A DNA stretch of 64,000 nucleotides from Nocardioides jiangxiensis. Its GTDB lineage: Bacteria > Actinomycetota > Actinomycetes > Propionibacteriales > Nocardioidaceae. The notes beneath the pieces were generated by a model that saw only the letters and a list, made by a program, of their open reading frames with translations, was not told the origin of the DNA and ran no database searches. The translations under genes and the position numbers were made by a program. Where the stretch lies: positions 2,170,001 to 2,234,000 of the forward strand of contig NZ_JAUQTA010000001.1 of assembly GCF_030580915.1 (NCBI RefSeq). Reading direction: 5' to 3'. Each line of letters opens with the position of its first letter. Position 1 is the stretch's first letter. This document shows, piece after piece, positions 1 through 7,716 of the stretch.

Positions 1-744
1 GGCGGCGTACCCTGCGGCGGACGGGTGGAACCGGTCCGGGCCGAAGAGGTCGGTGGGCCGGGCGGCGAACTCGGGGCCGAGCATGTTGCCCAGCGAGACC
101 GAGCGTCCACCGGCCTCGACGATCGAGATCGCCTGCGCCGTCGCCATGCGACGCGACATCAGCCGCGCCCACTGGCGCAGCGGCGGGTTGATCGGGCGGA
201 CCGTGCCGAGGTCGGGGCAGGTGCCCATGACGATCTCGATGCCGGCGTTGCGGAGCCGGCCCAGGCAGGCGTCGAGCTGCTTGACCGAGGTGCTGGGCAG
301 GACGCCGTGGGTCACGTCGTTGGCGCCGATGGAGATGATCACGAGCTCAGGCTCGATGAGCAGGGCGCGGTCGATCTGGTCCATGAGGTTGGAGGTCTGT
401 GCCCCGACGACGGCGAAGCAGCCGAGGTAGACGCGCCGGTCAGCCGCCGCCGCGATGCCGGAGGCGATGTGGGCGCCCGGTGTCTCCTCGACGTCGTCGA
501 CGCCGTAGCCCGCGGCGGCCGAGTCGCCGAGGAGGGCGATCCGGATCGCGGGCCCGGGGCGCTTGCGTCCGTACCAGCCAGAGGCGTTGGGGGGCGGCTC
601 GTCGAGCGGGTCGCCGATCGCGCGACGGGCCAGCAGTGCCTCGGCGCGCAGGACGCCGTACAGGCCGAGCCCGAGTGCGGAGACACCGCCGCCGCCGACG
701 GCGGCTGCGGAGGCCACCTTGCGCACGGTCTCGGTCCTGGACAT
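1..744 (-). CDS. SGNH/GDSL-family hydrolase, C-terminus cut by window edge
   Basis: Read on the minus strand from ATG at 744 (GTG codons at 750 and 753 are alternatives). About 248 residues are visible and the frame runs off the window start. The family is shown by a GDS-type nucleophile block (LLGDSAAAGYG, about residue 70), a GAND block with the oxyanion-hole Asn (about residue 140) and a DRFHPS block near the truncated end carrying the catalytic Asp and His. An N-terminal hydrophobic, Gly/Ala-rich segment (about residues 10-35) suggests a membrane anchor or signal sequence, so the enzyme probably acts on esters or acyl groups outside the membrane. The substrate cannot be read from the sequence. 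It is divergent from cbs. Confidence 0.88.
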   Translation of the reverse strand, partial: MSRTETVRKVASAAAVGGGGVSALGLGLYGVLRAEALLARRAIGDPLDEPPPNASGWYGRKRPGPAIRIALLGDSAAAGYGVDDVEETPGAHIASGIAAAADRRVYLGCFAVVGAQTSNLMDQIDRALLIEPELVIISIGANDVTHGVLPSTSVKQLDACLGRLRNAGIEIVMGTCPDLGTVRPINPPLRQWARLMSRRMATAQAISIVEAGGRSVSLGNMLGPEFAARPTDLFGPDRFHPSAAGYAA

Positions 745-811
745 GTCCACCACTGTAGGTGACCGCTCCTTTCCCCTCAGAGGTTCCGGTACCCCTCTTG
801 CCGGGCCGCCC

Positions 812-825
812 TAGCCTGTGTGACG
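812..825 (+). promoter_or_regulatory. Leaderless-type -10 box of cbs
   Basis: TAGCCT at 812-817 is followed by exactly 7 nt and then GTG at 825. Transcription would start at or within a base or two of the start codon, and no Shine-Dalgarno sequence is present. This supports the GTG at 825 over the upstream in-frame ATG at 759, which would add 22 residues with no homology to the family. Confidence 0.6.
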
Positions 826-2222
826 TGGACTACGCGAACTCGCTCCTGGAGCTGATCGGCAACACCCCGCTCGTCCGGATCACGCGCGCCCTGGACGCGG
901 TGGGTCAGGCCCCCGGCCCCCTCGTCCTGGCGAAGGTCGAGTACCTCAACCCCGGCGGCTCCGTGAAGGACCGGATCGCGACCCGGATGATCGAGGCCGC
1001 GGAGGCGTCGGGCCGGCTGCAGCCCGGCGGCACGATCGTGGAGCCGACCTCGGGCAACACCGGCGTCGGGCTGGCGATGGTGGCGCAGCAGAAGGGCTAC
1101 CAGTGCGTCTTCGTCTGCCCCGACAAGGTCAGCGAGGACAAGCGCAACGTCCTCAAGGCGTACGGCGCGCGCGTGGTCGTCTGCCCGACCGCGGTGGCCC
1201 CCGAGCACCCGGACAGCTACTACAACGTGAGCGACCGCCTCGTGCGCGAGATCCCGGGCGCGTGGAAGCCCGACCAGTACTCCAACCCCGACAACCCGCG
1301 GTCGCACTACGAGACCACCGGGCCCGAGATCTGGGAGCAGACCGACGGTAAGGTCACCCACTTCGTCGCGGGTGTGGGCACGGGCGGCACGATCAGCGGC
1401 ATCGGGCGCTACCTGAAGGAGCGCAACCCGGAGATCCAGGTCATCGGCGCGGACCCGGCCGGCTCGGTGTACTCGGGAGGCAGCGGGCGTCCGTACCTGG
1501 TCGAAGGCGTGGGGGAGGACTTCTGGCCGGAGACGTACGACCGTGAGATCGCCGACCGGATCATCGAGGTCTCCGACGCGGACTCCTTCGCCTTCACCCG
1601 TCGGCTGGCGCGCGAGGACGCGCTCCTGGTCGGTGGCTCGTCCGGCATGGCGGCGTACGCCGCGAAGCAGCTCGCCGAGGAGCTGGCGGCGCAGGGGCGC
1701 ACCGACGCCGTCATCGTCGTCCTGCTGCCGGACTCGGGCCGCGGCTACCTGACGAAGGTCTTCAACGACGAGTGGCTGGCGTCGTACGGCTTTCCGACGG
1801 GCGTCGAGGCCGCGGCCGAGAAGACCGTCGGCGAGGTGCTGCGCGGCAAGTCCGGCCAGCTGCCGGACCTCGTGCACACCCATCCCACCGAGACGATCGC
1901 GGACGCCGTCCACATCCTCCGGGAGTACGGCGTCTCGCAGATGCCGGTCGTGCGCGCTGAGCCGCCCGTGGTCGCCGCCGAGGTCGCGGGATCCGTCGAC
2001 GAGCGGACGCTCCTCGATGCCCTCTACGCCGGCGACGCGAAGCTGACCGACTCCGTCGAGAGCCACATGTCGGCGCCGCTGCCGACGATCGGCTCCACGG
2101 CTCCGGCATCGGAGGCGGTCGCCGCCCTCGAGCACGCCGACGCCCTGCTCGTGCAGGAGGACGGCAAGCCGGTCGGCGTCGTCACGCGTCAGGACCTCCT
2201 CGCCTACATCGTGCGGGGCTGA
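825..2222 (+). CDS. cbs: Cystathionine beta-synthase with C-terminal CBS pair
   Basis: PLP enzyme joining homocysteine and serine to cystathionine, the first step of reverse transsulfuration; O-acetylserine may also serve. 465 aa from GTG 825. The PLP fold fills about residues 1-320: GNTPLV at the N-terminus, PLP lysine K48 in GGSVKDR, the phosphate-binding SGNTG loop and the GTGGT glycine-rich loop. Residues about 335-465 form two CBS motifs (HTHPTETIADAV... and DSVESHMSAPLPT...), the usual site of adenosyl control. The first motif carries an insertion (EPPVVAAEVAGSVDER). The next gene starts 1 bp after the stop. metB lies 4 kb downstream, so both transsulfuration enzymes are in the window. 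Confidence 0.95.
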   Translation: MDYANSLLELIGNTPLVRITRALDAVGQAPGPLVLAKVEYLNPGGSVKDRIATRMIEAAEASGRLQPGGTIVEPTSGNTGVGLAMVAQQKGYQCVFVCPDKVSEDKRNVLKAYGARVVVCPTAVAPEHPDSYYNVSDRLVREIPGAWKPDQYSNPDNPRSHYETTGPEIWEQTDGKVTHFVAGVGTGGTISGIGRYLKERNPEIQVIGADPAGSVYSGGSGRPYLVEGVGEDFWPETYDREIADRIIEVSDADSFAFTRRLAREDALLVGGSSGMAAYAAKQLAEELAAQGRTDAVIVVLLPDSGRGYLTKVFNDEWLASYGFPTGVEAAAEKTVGEVLRGKSGQLPDLVHTHPTETIADAVHILREYGVSQMPVVRAEPPVVAAEVAGSVDERTLLDALYAGDAKLTDSVESHMSAPLPTIGSTAPASEAVAALEHADALLVQEDGKPVGVVTRQDLLAYIVRG

Positions 2223-2223
2223 G

Positions 2224-3174
2224 GTGGTCGCCGCTGACGAGGTCGCCTTCCGGCTGGAGGAGGCGCGGCGCAGGGTCGCCGAGCGCGACCGCCTGCGCGA
2301 GCGTGTCGAGTCGACCCTGGCCGCTCGTGACGAGGCTCGCCGGGCGGCTGACGCCTCCGCCGCCGAGCTGGTCGAGCAGCAGGCGGGCGTGACCCGCCTC
2401 GAGACGATGTCGCCCACGCGGATCTGGGCCGCGCTCACCCTGCAGCGTGACAGCGCACTCGCCCGCGAGCGTGCGGAGCGCGACCGCGCCTCCTACCTGG
2501 CGGCGGAGGCGCACGGGCGGCTCGCGGCTCTCGACGCGGACCTGTCGCGGCTCAACCAGCAGCTGTCGGCGTACCGCGCCGTGGATGACGAGCTCGAGGC
2601 GGCGCTGATGGCGAAGGAGGAGCTGCTGGCGGCCACGGGAGCGAGGTCCGGGGCCGAGCTCGCCGGCATCGCCGAGGAACGTGGCACGCTCTCGGCCCGG
2701 CTCAAGGAGCTGCACGAGGCCGCGGTGGCGGCAGTCGACGCGCGACGCGCCCTCGCGGATGCCGACCGGCTCCTGGGCAGTGCCCGCAACTGGTCCAACT
2801 GGGACACGTTCATGGGCGGGGGGCTCTTCACCGACATGGTGAAGTACGACCGCATCGACGAGGCGACCCGCGCCATCGGTGCGGCGCAGCGTGCGCTCGC
2901 CGCCCTCGAGCGCGAGCTCGCCGACATCGGGTCCCAGGCCGCCCTCAAGCTCGAGGCGTCGCTCGGCGCCAAGCTGTTCGACACGCTCTTCGACAACATC
3001 TTCTCGGACCTCGCGATGCGCTCGCGGATCGTGGACGCGCACGACACGGTCCGCCGCGTGCTCCCGCGGGTCGTGGAGCTGCTGCCACCGATCGACGAGG
3101 AGATGCGGGCGGTGGAAGCGCAGGTCGCGGCGCTGGACTCCCGGCGTACGACGATCCTGGGCGAGCTGCTCTGA
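2224..3174 (+). CDS. Conserved coiled-coil protein of unknown function
   Basis: 316 aa from GTG 2224, one base after the cbs stop, so very probably in the cbs transcript. It is almost wholly helical: charged heptad-like Ala/Glu/Arg/Leu segments at about 1-60, 75-190 and 210-316, with no signal peptide or membrane segment. A non-coiled block near residues 185-205 (ARNWSNWDTF, then GGGLFTDMVKYD) is Trp/Gly-rich, and I recall similar blocks in uncharacterised bacterial proteins, so it may be the functional site. It is convergent with the UPF0235 gene, with stops 2 bp apart. Function unknown; a scaffold or partner of Cbs is only a guess from position. Confidence 0.8.
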   Translation: MVAADEVAFRLEEARRRVAERDRLRERVESTLAARDEARRAADASAAELVEQQAGVTRLETMSPTRIWAALTLQRDSALARERAERDRASYLAAEAHGRLAALDADLSRLNQQLSAYRAVDDELEAALMAKEELLAATGARSGAELAGIAEERGTLSARLKELHEAAVAAVDARRALADADRLLGSARNWSNWDTFMGGGLFTDMVKYDRIDEATRAIGAAQRALAALERELADIGSQAALKLEASLGAKLFDTLFDNIFSDLAMRSRIVDAHDTVRRVLPRVVELLPPIDEEMRAVEAQVAALDSRRTTILGELL

Positions 3175-3176
3175 GG

Positions 3177-3401
3177 TCAGTCGACCTCGACCAGCTTGGA
3201 GCGGCTGGTGTGCCCGCGGACGATCGTGATCCGTGACTTCGGCACTCCGAAGTGGTCGCTGAGCAGCTTCACGACGCCGTCGTTGGCGGCGCCGTCGACG
3301 GCGCGCTCGCGGACGAAGAGGGTCAGCGCACCGTCCTCGCCGACCTCGACCAGCGGGCCCTTCTTCGAGCCGGGCTTCACGGTCACGCCGTAGCGCGCCA
3401 T
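3177..3401 (-). CDS. UPF0235 / DUF167 (YggU) family protein
   Basis: 74 aa, the usual size of this small alpha/beta family. The diagnostic features are VTVKPGSKKGPL at the N-terminus, the central RAVDGAAND block (family consensus P-x-x-G-x-A-N) and the C-terminal ITIVRGHTSRSKLVEV strand. The family is widespread and its biochemical role is unsettled. It lies 3 bp downstream of the YchJ-type gene on the same strand, suggesting co-transcription, and convergent with the coiled-coil gene. Confidence 0.9.
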   Translation of the reverse strand: MARYGVTVKPGSKKGPLVEVGEDGALTLFVRERAVDGAANDGVVKLLSDHFGVPKSRITIVRGHTSRSKLVEVD

Positions 3402-3404
3402 CGG

Positions 3405-3884
3405 TCAGCCCTGGCCGTGACGCGTGCTGCGCTGGACGGGCAGCTCGATGGTGCGCGGAGCGGGCGTGTCATCGGCCGCCGCCACGTCGGGCACGTTGCC
3501 GTCGACGTACATCCAGCGACCGGCGCGGCGGCTGAAGCGGCTCCGCTCGTGCATCTCGTCGGCGCCCTCCGGCGTCCGCATGCGCGCGATGAACTCGACG
3601 ACGCCGAGGTCGTCGTCGGGCCCACCGGCGACGATGTCGAGGATGGTGAGGCCGATGAACTCCACGCCCGGTGCCGGGCTGACGTCGTCCGGACGGGTCC
3701 GCGGGTGCCAGGTGCGGAAGACGTGATCGAGCTCGCCGAGGGCGTACGCCGAGTAGCGCGACCGCATCAGCTCCTCGGCGGTGCGCGCTTGAGCAGCGCC
3801 GCTGATCAGACGACCGCAGCACACGCCGTAGTTGGACCCGGTGCCGCAGGGGCACAGTCGGGGGTAGCCGGTGAACTCCATCAC
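3405..3884 (-). CDS. YchJ family protein (UPF0225) with SEC-C motif
   Basis: 159 aa from GTG 3884; an ATG follows as codon 2. The N-terminal CPCGTGSNYGVCCG (residues about 11-24) is a SEC-C type zinc-binding motif. The rest is an NTF2/SnoaL-like fold with the family landmark ELMRSRYSAYALGELDHVFRTW. Proteins of this type are small cytosolic zinc proteins of unknown role. A TAGGGT box lies 5 nt before the GTG (8 nt before the ATG), as expected for a leaderless promoter. It is divergent from the alpha/beta hydrolase gene. Confidence 0.9.
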   Translation of the reverse strand: MMEFTGYPRLCPCGTGSNYGVCCGRLISGAAQARTAEELMRSRYSAYALGELDHVFRTWHPRTRPDDVSPAPGVEFIGLTILDIVAGGPDDDLGVVEFIARMRTPEGADEMHERSRFSRRAGRWMYVDGNVPDVAAADDTPAPRTIELPVQRSTRHGQG

Positions 3885-3948
3885 GACCCACCCTAGGGGT
3901 CGCGGAGGCGGTCGTCACACGCGCACGCCGGGCGGCTACCGTCGCAGG

Positions 3949-4860
3949 GTGCCCAGCCTGTCGCATCGCCTCGTCGCCCTCGCCCTCCCGCGGCTCAACC
4001 CGCCCGTGGTCATCACCGACCCGGAGCGCCTGCGCGCGAAGCTGGTCGAGAAGAACCGGACGCGGCAGACGACCCCGCCGGCGTGGCTCGCGAAGGACTT
4101 CGTGGTCACCGAGGAGTGGATCGGCACCGGGGGCGGCTTCCCGGTGTACGTCGCGACGCCGCGCTCGGGCTCGTTCACGCGGACGCTGGTGCACCTCCAC
4201 GGCGGCTCGTACACGGCGACGGCGCACGTGCGGCAGTGGAAGTTCGCGGCGGCACTGGCGCGGCGTACGTCGGCGCGGCTGGTCTTCCCGGCGTACCCGC
4301 TGGCGCCGGAGTTCACCTGGCGCGACTCGGTGCCGGCCCTGACCGGCTACGTCGCGGGGCTGTGCGCAGAGGGTGAGGTGGTCGTCTCGGGCGACTCCGC
4401 GGGCGGTGGGCTGGCGCTGGCCGTGGCCCTCGGCGTGCGCGACCTGGTCCGGTCGGGCGAGGCACCCGCCCAGCCGGCGAAGCTCCTGCTCATCGCGCCG
4501 TGGGCCGACCTGACCCGCTCCGCGCCTGGCACCGAGGAGGCGGCGGCGCGCGACCCCTGGCTGTCGATCGAGAACCACGACACCTACGCCCTGTTCTGGG
4601 CCGGCTCGGCGGCCGACCTGGTCCTGCCGCAGGTCTCGCCCGCCCTCGGTGACCTGACCGACCTGCCGCCCACGATGCTGCTGTGCGGAACCCACGACAT
4701 GCTCTACGCGGGGGCCGAGGCGCTCGCCGCCCGTGCCGCGGCCGTGGGGTGGCCGGTGGTCTTCGAGATCGGCCACGGGCTGCTGCACGTCTACCCGATC
4801 CTGCCCGTCGCCGAGGCGCGTGGTGCGCTGAAGCGGCTCGCCGCGTTCGTCCGCGGCTGA
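3949..4860 (+). CDS. Alpha/beta hydrolase, HSL (hydrolase_3) family
   Basis: 303 aa from GTG 3949, which follows a TACCGT box by 6 nt. Family evidence: oxyanion-hole HLHGGSYTATAH (HGG, about residue 83), nucleophile elbow GDSAGGG with S150, an Asp in LCGTHDMLY and the catalytic His in GHGLLHVYP. This is the hormone-sensitive-lipase-like group of esterases, which act on short acyl or carboxylester substrates; the true substrate is unknown. There is no signal peptide, so it is probably cytosolic. It is divergent from the YchJ-type gene. Confidence 0.9.
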   Translation: MPSLSHRLVALALPRLNPPVVITDPERLRAKLVEKNRTRQTTPPAWLAKDFVVTEEWIGTGGGFPVYVATPRSGSFTRTLVHLHGGSYTATAHVRQWKFAAALARRTSARLVFPAYPLAPEFTWRDSVPALTGYVAGLCAEGEVVVSGDSAGGGLALAVALGVRDLVRSGEAPAQPAKLLLIAPWADLTRSAPGTEEAAARDPWLSIENHDTYALFWAGSAADLVLPQVSPALGDLTDLPPTMLLCGTHDMLYAGAEALAARAAAVGWPVVFEIGHGLLHVYPILPVAEARGALKRLAAFVRG

Positions 4861-4985
4861 CCCTCAGTTGCCGCCCCGGCCGGGCAGCGCGAGGCCCGTG
4901 GCCGTTCGGGCAGCGACGTCGGTGAACGGCGAGCCCTCCGTGGGCCGGTGCCGGCCCCGCGTCGTGCCTGGTGGGCGGGACTTCC

Positions 4986-5014
4986 CGTCACCTGGTGACG
5001 AGGAACCACGTGGT
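4986..5014. terminator. Paired palindromes, terminator-like
   Basis: Two perfect short inverted repeats lie back to back: CGTCACC-T-GGTGACG at 4986-5000 and ACCACGTGGT at 5005-5014. They sit just past the stop of the 45-aa gene (5017) and between two convergent transcription units. No U-tract follows, as is common in this GC range. The rest of 4861-5016 shows no gene I can support. Confidence 0.45.
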
Positions 5015-5016
5015 GG

Positions 5017-5154
5017 TCAGCGGCGGAGACGCTCCTGCTTCACGGGCCGGTCGGAGGGCAGGACCTGCGGGTCGGATCCGGCGCGGGCGACGGCCCAGAG
5101 CGTTGCGGCGAGGGAGGCCACGAGGACCGCGGCCATCGCAAGGGCGAAGTACAT
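5017..5154 (-). CDS. 45-aa single-pass membrane microprotein
   Basis: ATG at 5154 to TGA at 5017-5019. The product has one hydrophobic segment (residues about 2-24, Ala/Val/Leu-rich) followed by a charged tail ending VKQERLRR, so it is predicted N-out/C-in with a basic cytosolic tail. Support for a real gene: an ACGCTA complement (TAGCGT on the coding strand) 6 nt before the ATG, matching the leaderless promoters of its neighbours, and two palindromes right after the stop. I recognise no family. No conservation data are available here. Confidence 0.55.
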   Translation of the reverse strand: MYFALAMAAVLVASLAATLWAVARAGSDPQVLPSDRPVKQERLRR

Positions 5155-5182
5155 GCCATGACGCTACTGCGGCCCTCAAGCC

Positions 5183-5217
5183 GGAAGCTCCCGGTCAGCA
5201 GCTGACCAGGAGCTTCC
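5183..5217 (-). terminator. 35-bp near-perfect inverted repeat, terminator
   Basis: Outer arms GGAAGCTCC (5183-5191) and GGAGCTTCC (5209-5217) and inner arms GGTCAGC (5193-5199) and GCTGACC (5201-5207) pair, leaving one C-A mismatch and a tiny loop. It lies 29 bp past the stop of the DUF6131-type gene (5246) and 29 bp before the microprotein -35 region, so it fits an intrinsic terminator that insulates the two small genes. Confidence 0.65.
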
Positions 5218-5245
5218 GATGTGATGAGCCGGGGGTCACCCGGCG

Positions 5246-5401
5246 TCACCAGTAGTGCGGCCTCGGGCCGATCGAGTGGCCCATCGAGCCGGCGAGCCAG
5301 AGCACCACACCGACCAGGACGAGGATGATGCCCAGCGTCCACAGGATCGAGATGTTGAAGATGGCTCCGAGGATGAGAAGGACGAGACCAAGGACGATCA
5401 C
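5246..5401 (-). CDS. DUF6131-type small membrane protein
   Basis: 51 aa from GTG 5401, preceded by a strong GGAAAGGAG ribosome site. Nearly the whole protein is two closely spaced hydrophobic helices (about residues 2-20 and 24-42) ending in GHSIGPRPHYW. The HYW end and the ILGAIFNISILWTLG repeat-like core match the small actinobacterial DUF6131 family as I remember it. A longer in-frame start at 5488 would add a charged, non-conserved extension and has no ribosome site. Function unknown. Confidence 0.8.
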   Translation of the reverse strand: MIVLGLVLLILGAIFNISILWTLGIILVLVGVVLWLAGSMGHSIGPRPHYW

Positions 5402-5500
5402 GGCTACTCCTTTCCCGGCACCGGCCGGCGGCCGGTGGTCGTCGCGATCTGCGACAGGAGTCAGGTACCCCGATCGGTCGCGACGCATGACACGGCCCGG

Positions 5501-6139
5501 TCAGGTCGTCGGGACCTTGATGCCCGTCGCGGAGTGGCAGCGGTAGCCGTTCGGGTTCTTGTAGAGGTACTGCTGGTGGTAGTCCTCGGCGTAGTAGTAG
5601 GTCGGCGTGGGCCGGATCTCGGTGGTGATCGCGCCGTAGCCCGCGCGCTCGAGCACGGGGGCGTACGCCGCGGTGATCTCGCGGGCCACCTGCTCCTGCT
5701 CGGGGGAGTCGTAGTAGATCGCCGAGCGGTACTGCGTACCGATGTCGTTGCCCTGGCGATAGCCCTGGGTCGGGTCATGCACCTCGTAGAAGGCGCGGAC
5801 CAGGTCGGCGTACGACACGGCGTCGGGGTCGAAGACCACCCGCACGGCCTCCGTGTGCCCGGTCATCCCGGAGCAGACCTCCTCGTACGTCGGGTGCGGG
5901 GTCGTGCCGCCCGCGTAGCCGACCGACGTCGACCAGACCCCGGGGATCCGCCAGAAGACCTCCTCGGCGCCCCAGAAGCAGCCGAGGCCGAACAGGGCGA
6001 CCTCCAGGCCGGCAGGCACGTCGTCGGTGACCAGCGGCGAGCCGAGCACGAGGTGCTTCTCGGCGAGCTGGAAGGGCTGGGTCGCGCGCCCCGGCAGGGC
6101 GCGCTCGGGTGACACCATCTCGGTCTTCTTGAAGAACAT
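5501..6139 (-). CDS. msrA: Peptide-methionine (S)-S-oxide reductase MsrA
   Basis: 212 aa from ATG 6139, chosen because GAAGGAGG precedes it. MsrA reduces methionine-S-sulfoxide in proteins and as free amino acid, with thioredoxin as electron donor. The catalytic GCFWG block has C54; further landmarks are [17 protein letters not shown], the GHTEAV block and [11 protein letters not shown]. The resolving Cys is near the C-terminus in GYRCHSATG. Length and motifs are those of a full enzyme. It is divergent from metB, and a thioredoxin gene is at 12.5 kb. Confidence 0.96.
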   Translation of the reverse strand: MFFKKTEMVSPERALPGRATQPFQLAEKHLVLGSPLVTDDVPAGLEVALFGLGCFWGAEEVFWRIPGVWSTSVGYAGGTTPHPTYEEVCSGMTGHTEAVRVVFDPDAVSYADLVRAFYEVHDPTQGYRQGNDIGTQYRSAIYYDSPEQEQVAREITAAYAPVLERAGYGAITTEIRPTPTYYYAEDYHQQYLYKNPNGYRCHSATGIKVPTT

Positions 6140-6197
6140 CGGGGCCTCCTTCAGGCAGGTCAATTCTGCCGGTCCGGGCAAGGCGTGGGCAGGGGTC

Positions 6198-6211
6198 TAG
6201 GCTCGCGAACG
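6198..6211 (+). promoter_or_regulatory. Leaderless-type -10 box of metB
   Basis: TAGGCT at 6198-6203, then 7 nt, then GTG at 6211. No ribosome site lies before the GTG, so the mRNA is expected to begin at the start codon. Confidence 0.6.
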
Positions 6212-7371
6212 TGAGCCAGGACCACACGCAGAAGGCGGGGTTCGAGACCCGCGCCATCCACGGCGGCTACGAGCCGGACCTGACGACCGGCGCGGTCATC
6301 CCGCCGATCTACGCGACCAGCACCTACAAGCAGGACGGCGTCGGCGGGCTCCGGGGTGGCTACGAGTACAGCCGCTCGGCCAACCCCACCCGCACCGCCC
6401 TCGAGGGTGCGCTCGCCGCCGTCGAGGAGGGGGAGCGCGGCTTCGCGTTCGCCTCCGGGCTCGCCGCGGAGGACACCGTCCTGCGCGCGCTCACGAGCCC
6501 CGGCGACCACGCCGTCATCCCCGATGACGCGTACGGCGGCACGTTCCGCCTCTTCGACAAGGTCGCGCGCCCCTGGGGCCTGGCACACACGCCCGCGCAC
6601 CTCGCCGACGTCGACGCCGTCCGCGCGGCGATCCGGCCGGGTGAGACGAGGCTGGTCTGGGTCGAGACGCCGACCAACCCGCTGCTCTCCATCGGCGACA
6701 TCGAGGCGCTGGCGGCCGTCGCCCACGACGCCGGAGCCCTCCTCGTGGTCGACAACACCTTCGCCTCGCCGTACCTCCAGCAGCCGCTCACCCTGGGCGC
6801 CGACGTCGTCGTCCACTCCACCACCAAGTACGTCGGCGGGCACTCCGACGTCGTCGGTGGAGCGGTGGTCGTGCGCGACCTCGAGGTCGCCGAGCGGATC
6901 GGCTTCCACCAGAACGCCATGGGTGCGGTCGCGGGGCCGTTCGACAGCTTCCTGACGCACCGGGGCCTCAAGACGCTGGGCGTCCGCATGGACCGGCACT
7001 GCGACAACGCCGAGCGGGTCGTCGACTTCCTCTGCAGCCACCCGGCTGTGGGCACGGTCATCTACCCGGGCCTGGAGACCCACCCTGGGCACGACGTGGC
7101 GGCCAGGCAGATGAGGCGCTTCGGCGGCATGGTCAGCTTCCGGGTCCACGGCGGAGAGGAGGCGGCGCTCCGGGTGTGCGAGTCGACCCGCGACTTCACG
7201 CTGGGCGAGTCGCTCGGCGGCGTCGAGTCGCTGATCGAGCATCCCGGCCGGATGACCCACGCCAGCGTCGCGGGCACGGCGCTCGAGGTGCCGGCGGACC
7301 TGGTCCGGCTGAGCGTCGGCATCGAGACCGCCGACGACCTCCTCGCCGACCTGGAGCGGGCACTTGGCTGA
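6211..7371 (+). CDS. metB: Cystathionine gamma-synthase / gamma-lyase family PLP enzyme
   Basis: 386 aa. Cys/Met-metabolism PLP family: RAIHGG at the N-terminus, YEYSRSANPTR, FASGLAAE, VETPTNPLL, VVDNTFASP and the PLP lysine K206 in HSTTKYVGGHSD, then the C-terminal SLGGVESLIEHP. It either makes cystathionine from an activated homoserine (MetB) or cleaves cystathionine to cysteine (MetC/CTH-like); sequence alone does not settle this. With cbs 4 kb upstream, a part in reverse transsulfuration is likely. The 3' end overlaps the next gene by 8 bp. Confidence 0.92.
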   Translation: MSQDHTQKAGFETRAIHGGYEPDLTTGAVIPPIYATSTYKQDGVGGLRGGYEYSRSANPTRTALEGALAAVEEGERGFAFASGLAAEDTVLRALTSPGDHAVIPDDAYGGTFRLFDKVARPWGLAHTPAHLADVDAVRAAIRPGETRLVWVETPTNPLLSIGDIEALAAVAHDAGALLVVDNTFASPYLQQPLTLGADVVVHSTTKYVGGHSDVVGGAVVVRDLEVAERIGFHQNAMGAVAGPFDSFLTHRGLKTLGVRMDRHCDNAERVVDFLCSHPAVGTVIYPGLETHPGHDVAARQMRRFGGMVSFRVHGGEEAALRVCESTRDFTLGESLGGVESLIEHPGRMTHASVAGTALEVPADLVRLSVGIETADDLLADLERALG

Positions 7372-7705
7372 GCGGACCGGCCAGCAGACCGGCCAGCAGC
7401 CGGACGTCCGCTTCTTCCTGGCCAACGAACGGACCTTCCTCGCCTGGCAGCGCACGGCCCTGGGCATGCTCGGCGCGGGCGTCGCCGTGCTGCACCTGTT
7501 CGTCCGCGACGCCGCCGTCTGGCTGCTCGGCACGGTGCTGCTCGTGGCCGGGGGATGCTGTGCGGTCCTGGGCTGGTGGCGCTACCGCGACGCCGAGCGG
7601 GCGATCGAGCGCGGGGAGCGGATCGGGGCGCTGGTGATGGCACCGGTCCTCGCCGGCGCGCTGGTCGTCGCGGTCGTCGCGGCGCTGGCTTCGGCACTCC
7701 TCTAG
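7364..7705 (+). CDS. DUF202 (YidH-type) small membrane protein
   Basis: 113 aa from TTG 7364, which overlaps the metB stop by 8 bp and has GGAG 7-10 nt upstream. The family signature is FFLANERTFLAWQRTALGML (residues about 16-35), followed by three membrane segments (about 36-52, 55-73 and 90-112). Such proteins sit in the cytoplasmic membrane and have no settled role. The stop TAG at 7703 is also the first half of the -10 box of the next gene. Confidence 0.88.
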   Translation: MAERTGQQTGQQPDVRFFLANERTFLAWQRTALGMLGAGVAVLHLFVRDAAVWLLGTVLLVAGGCCAVLGWWRYRDAERAIERGERIGALVMAPVLAGALVVAVVAALASALL

Positions 7706-7716
7706 CCTGACCAGCG
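7703..7716 (+). promoter_or_regulatory. Leaderless -10 box overlapping a stop codon
   Basis: TAGCCT at 7703-7708, 7 nt, then GTG 7716. The first three bases are the TAG stop of the DUF202 gene, so termination signal and promoter share sequence. Confidence 0.55.

Noticed and set aside
777..2438. A 553-codon open frame on the minus strand over cbs
   Set aside because: It mirrors a certain gene, is rich in Arg/Val/Asp shadow codons and has no domain or promoter. Long antisense frames are expected at this GC content.
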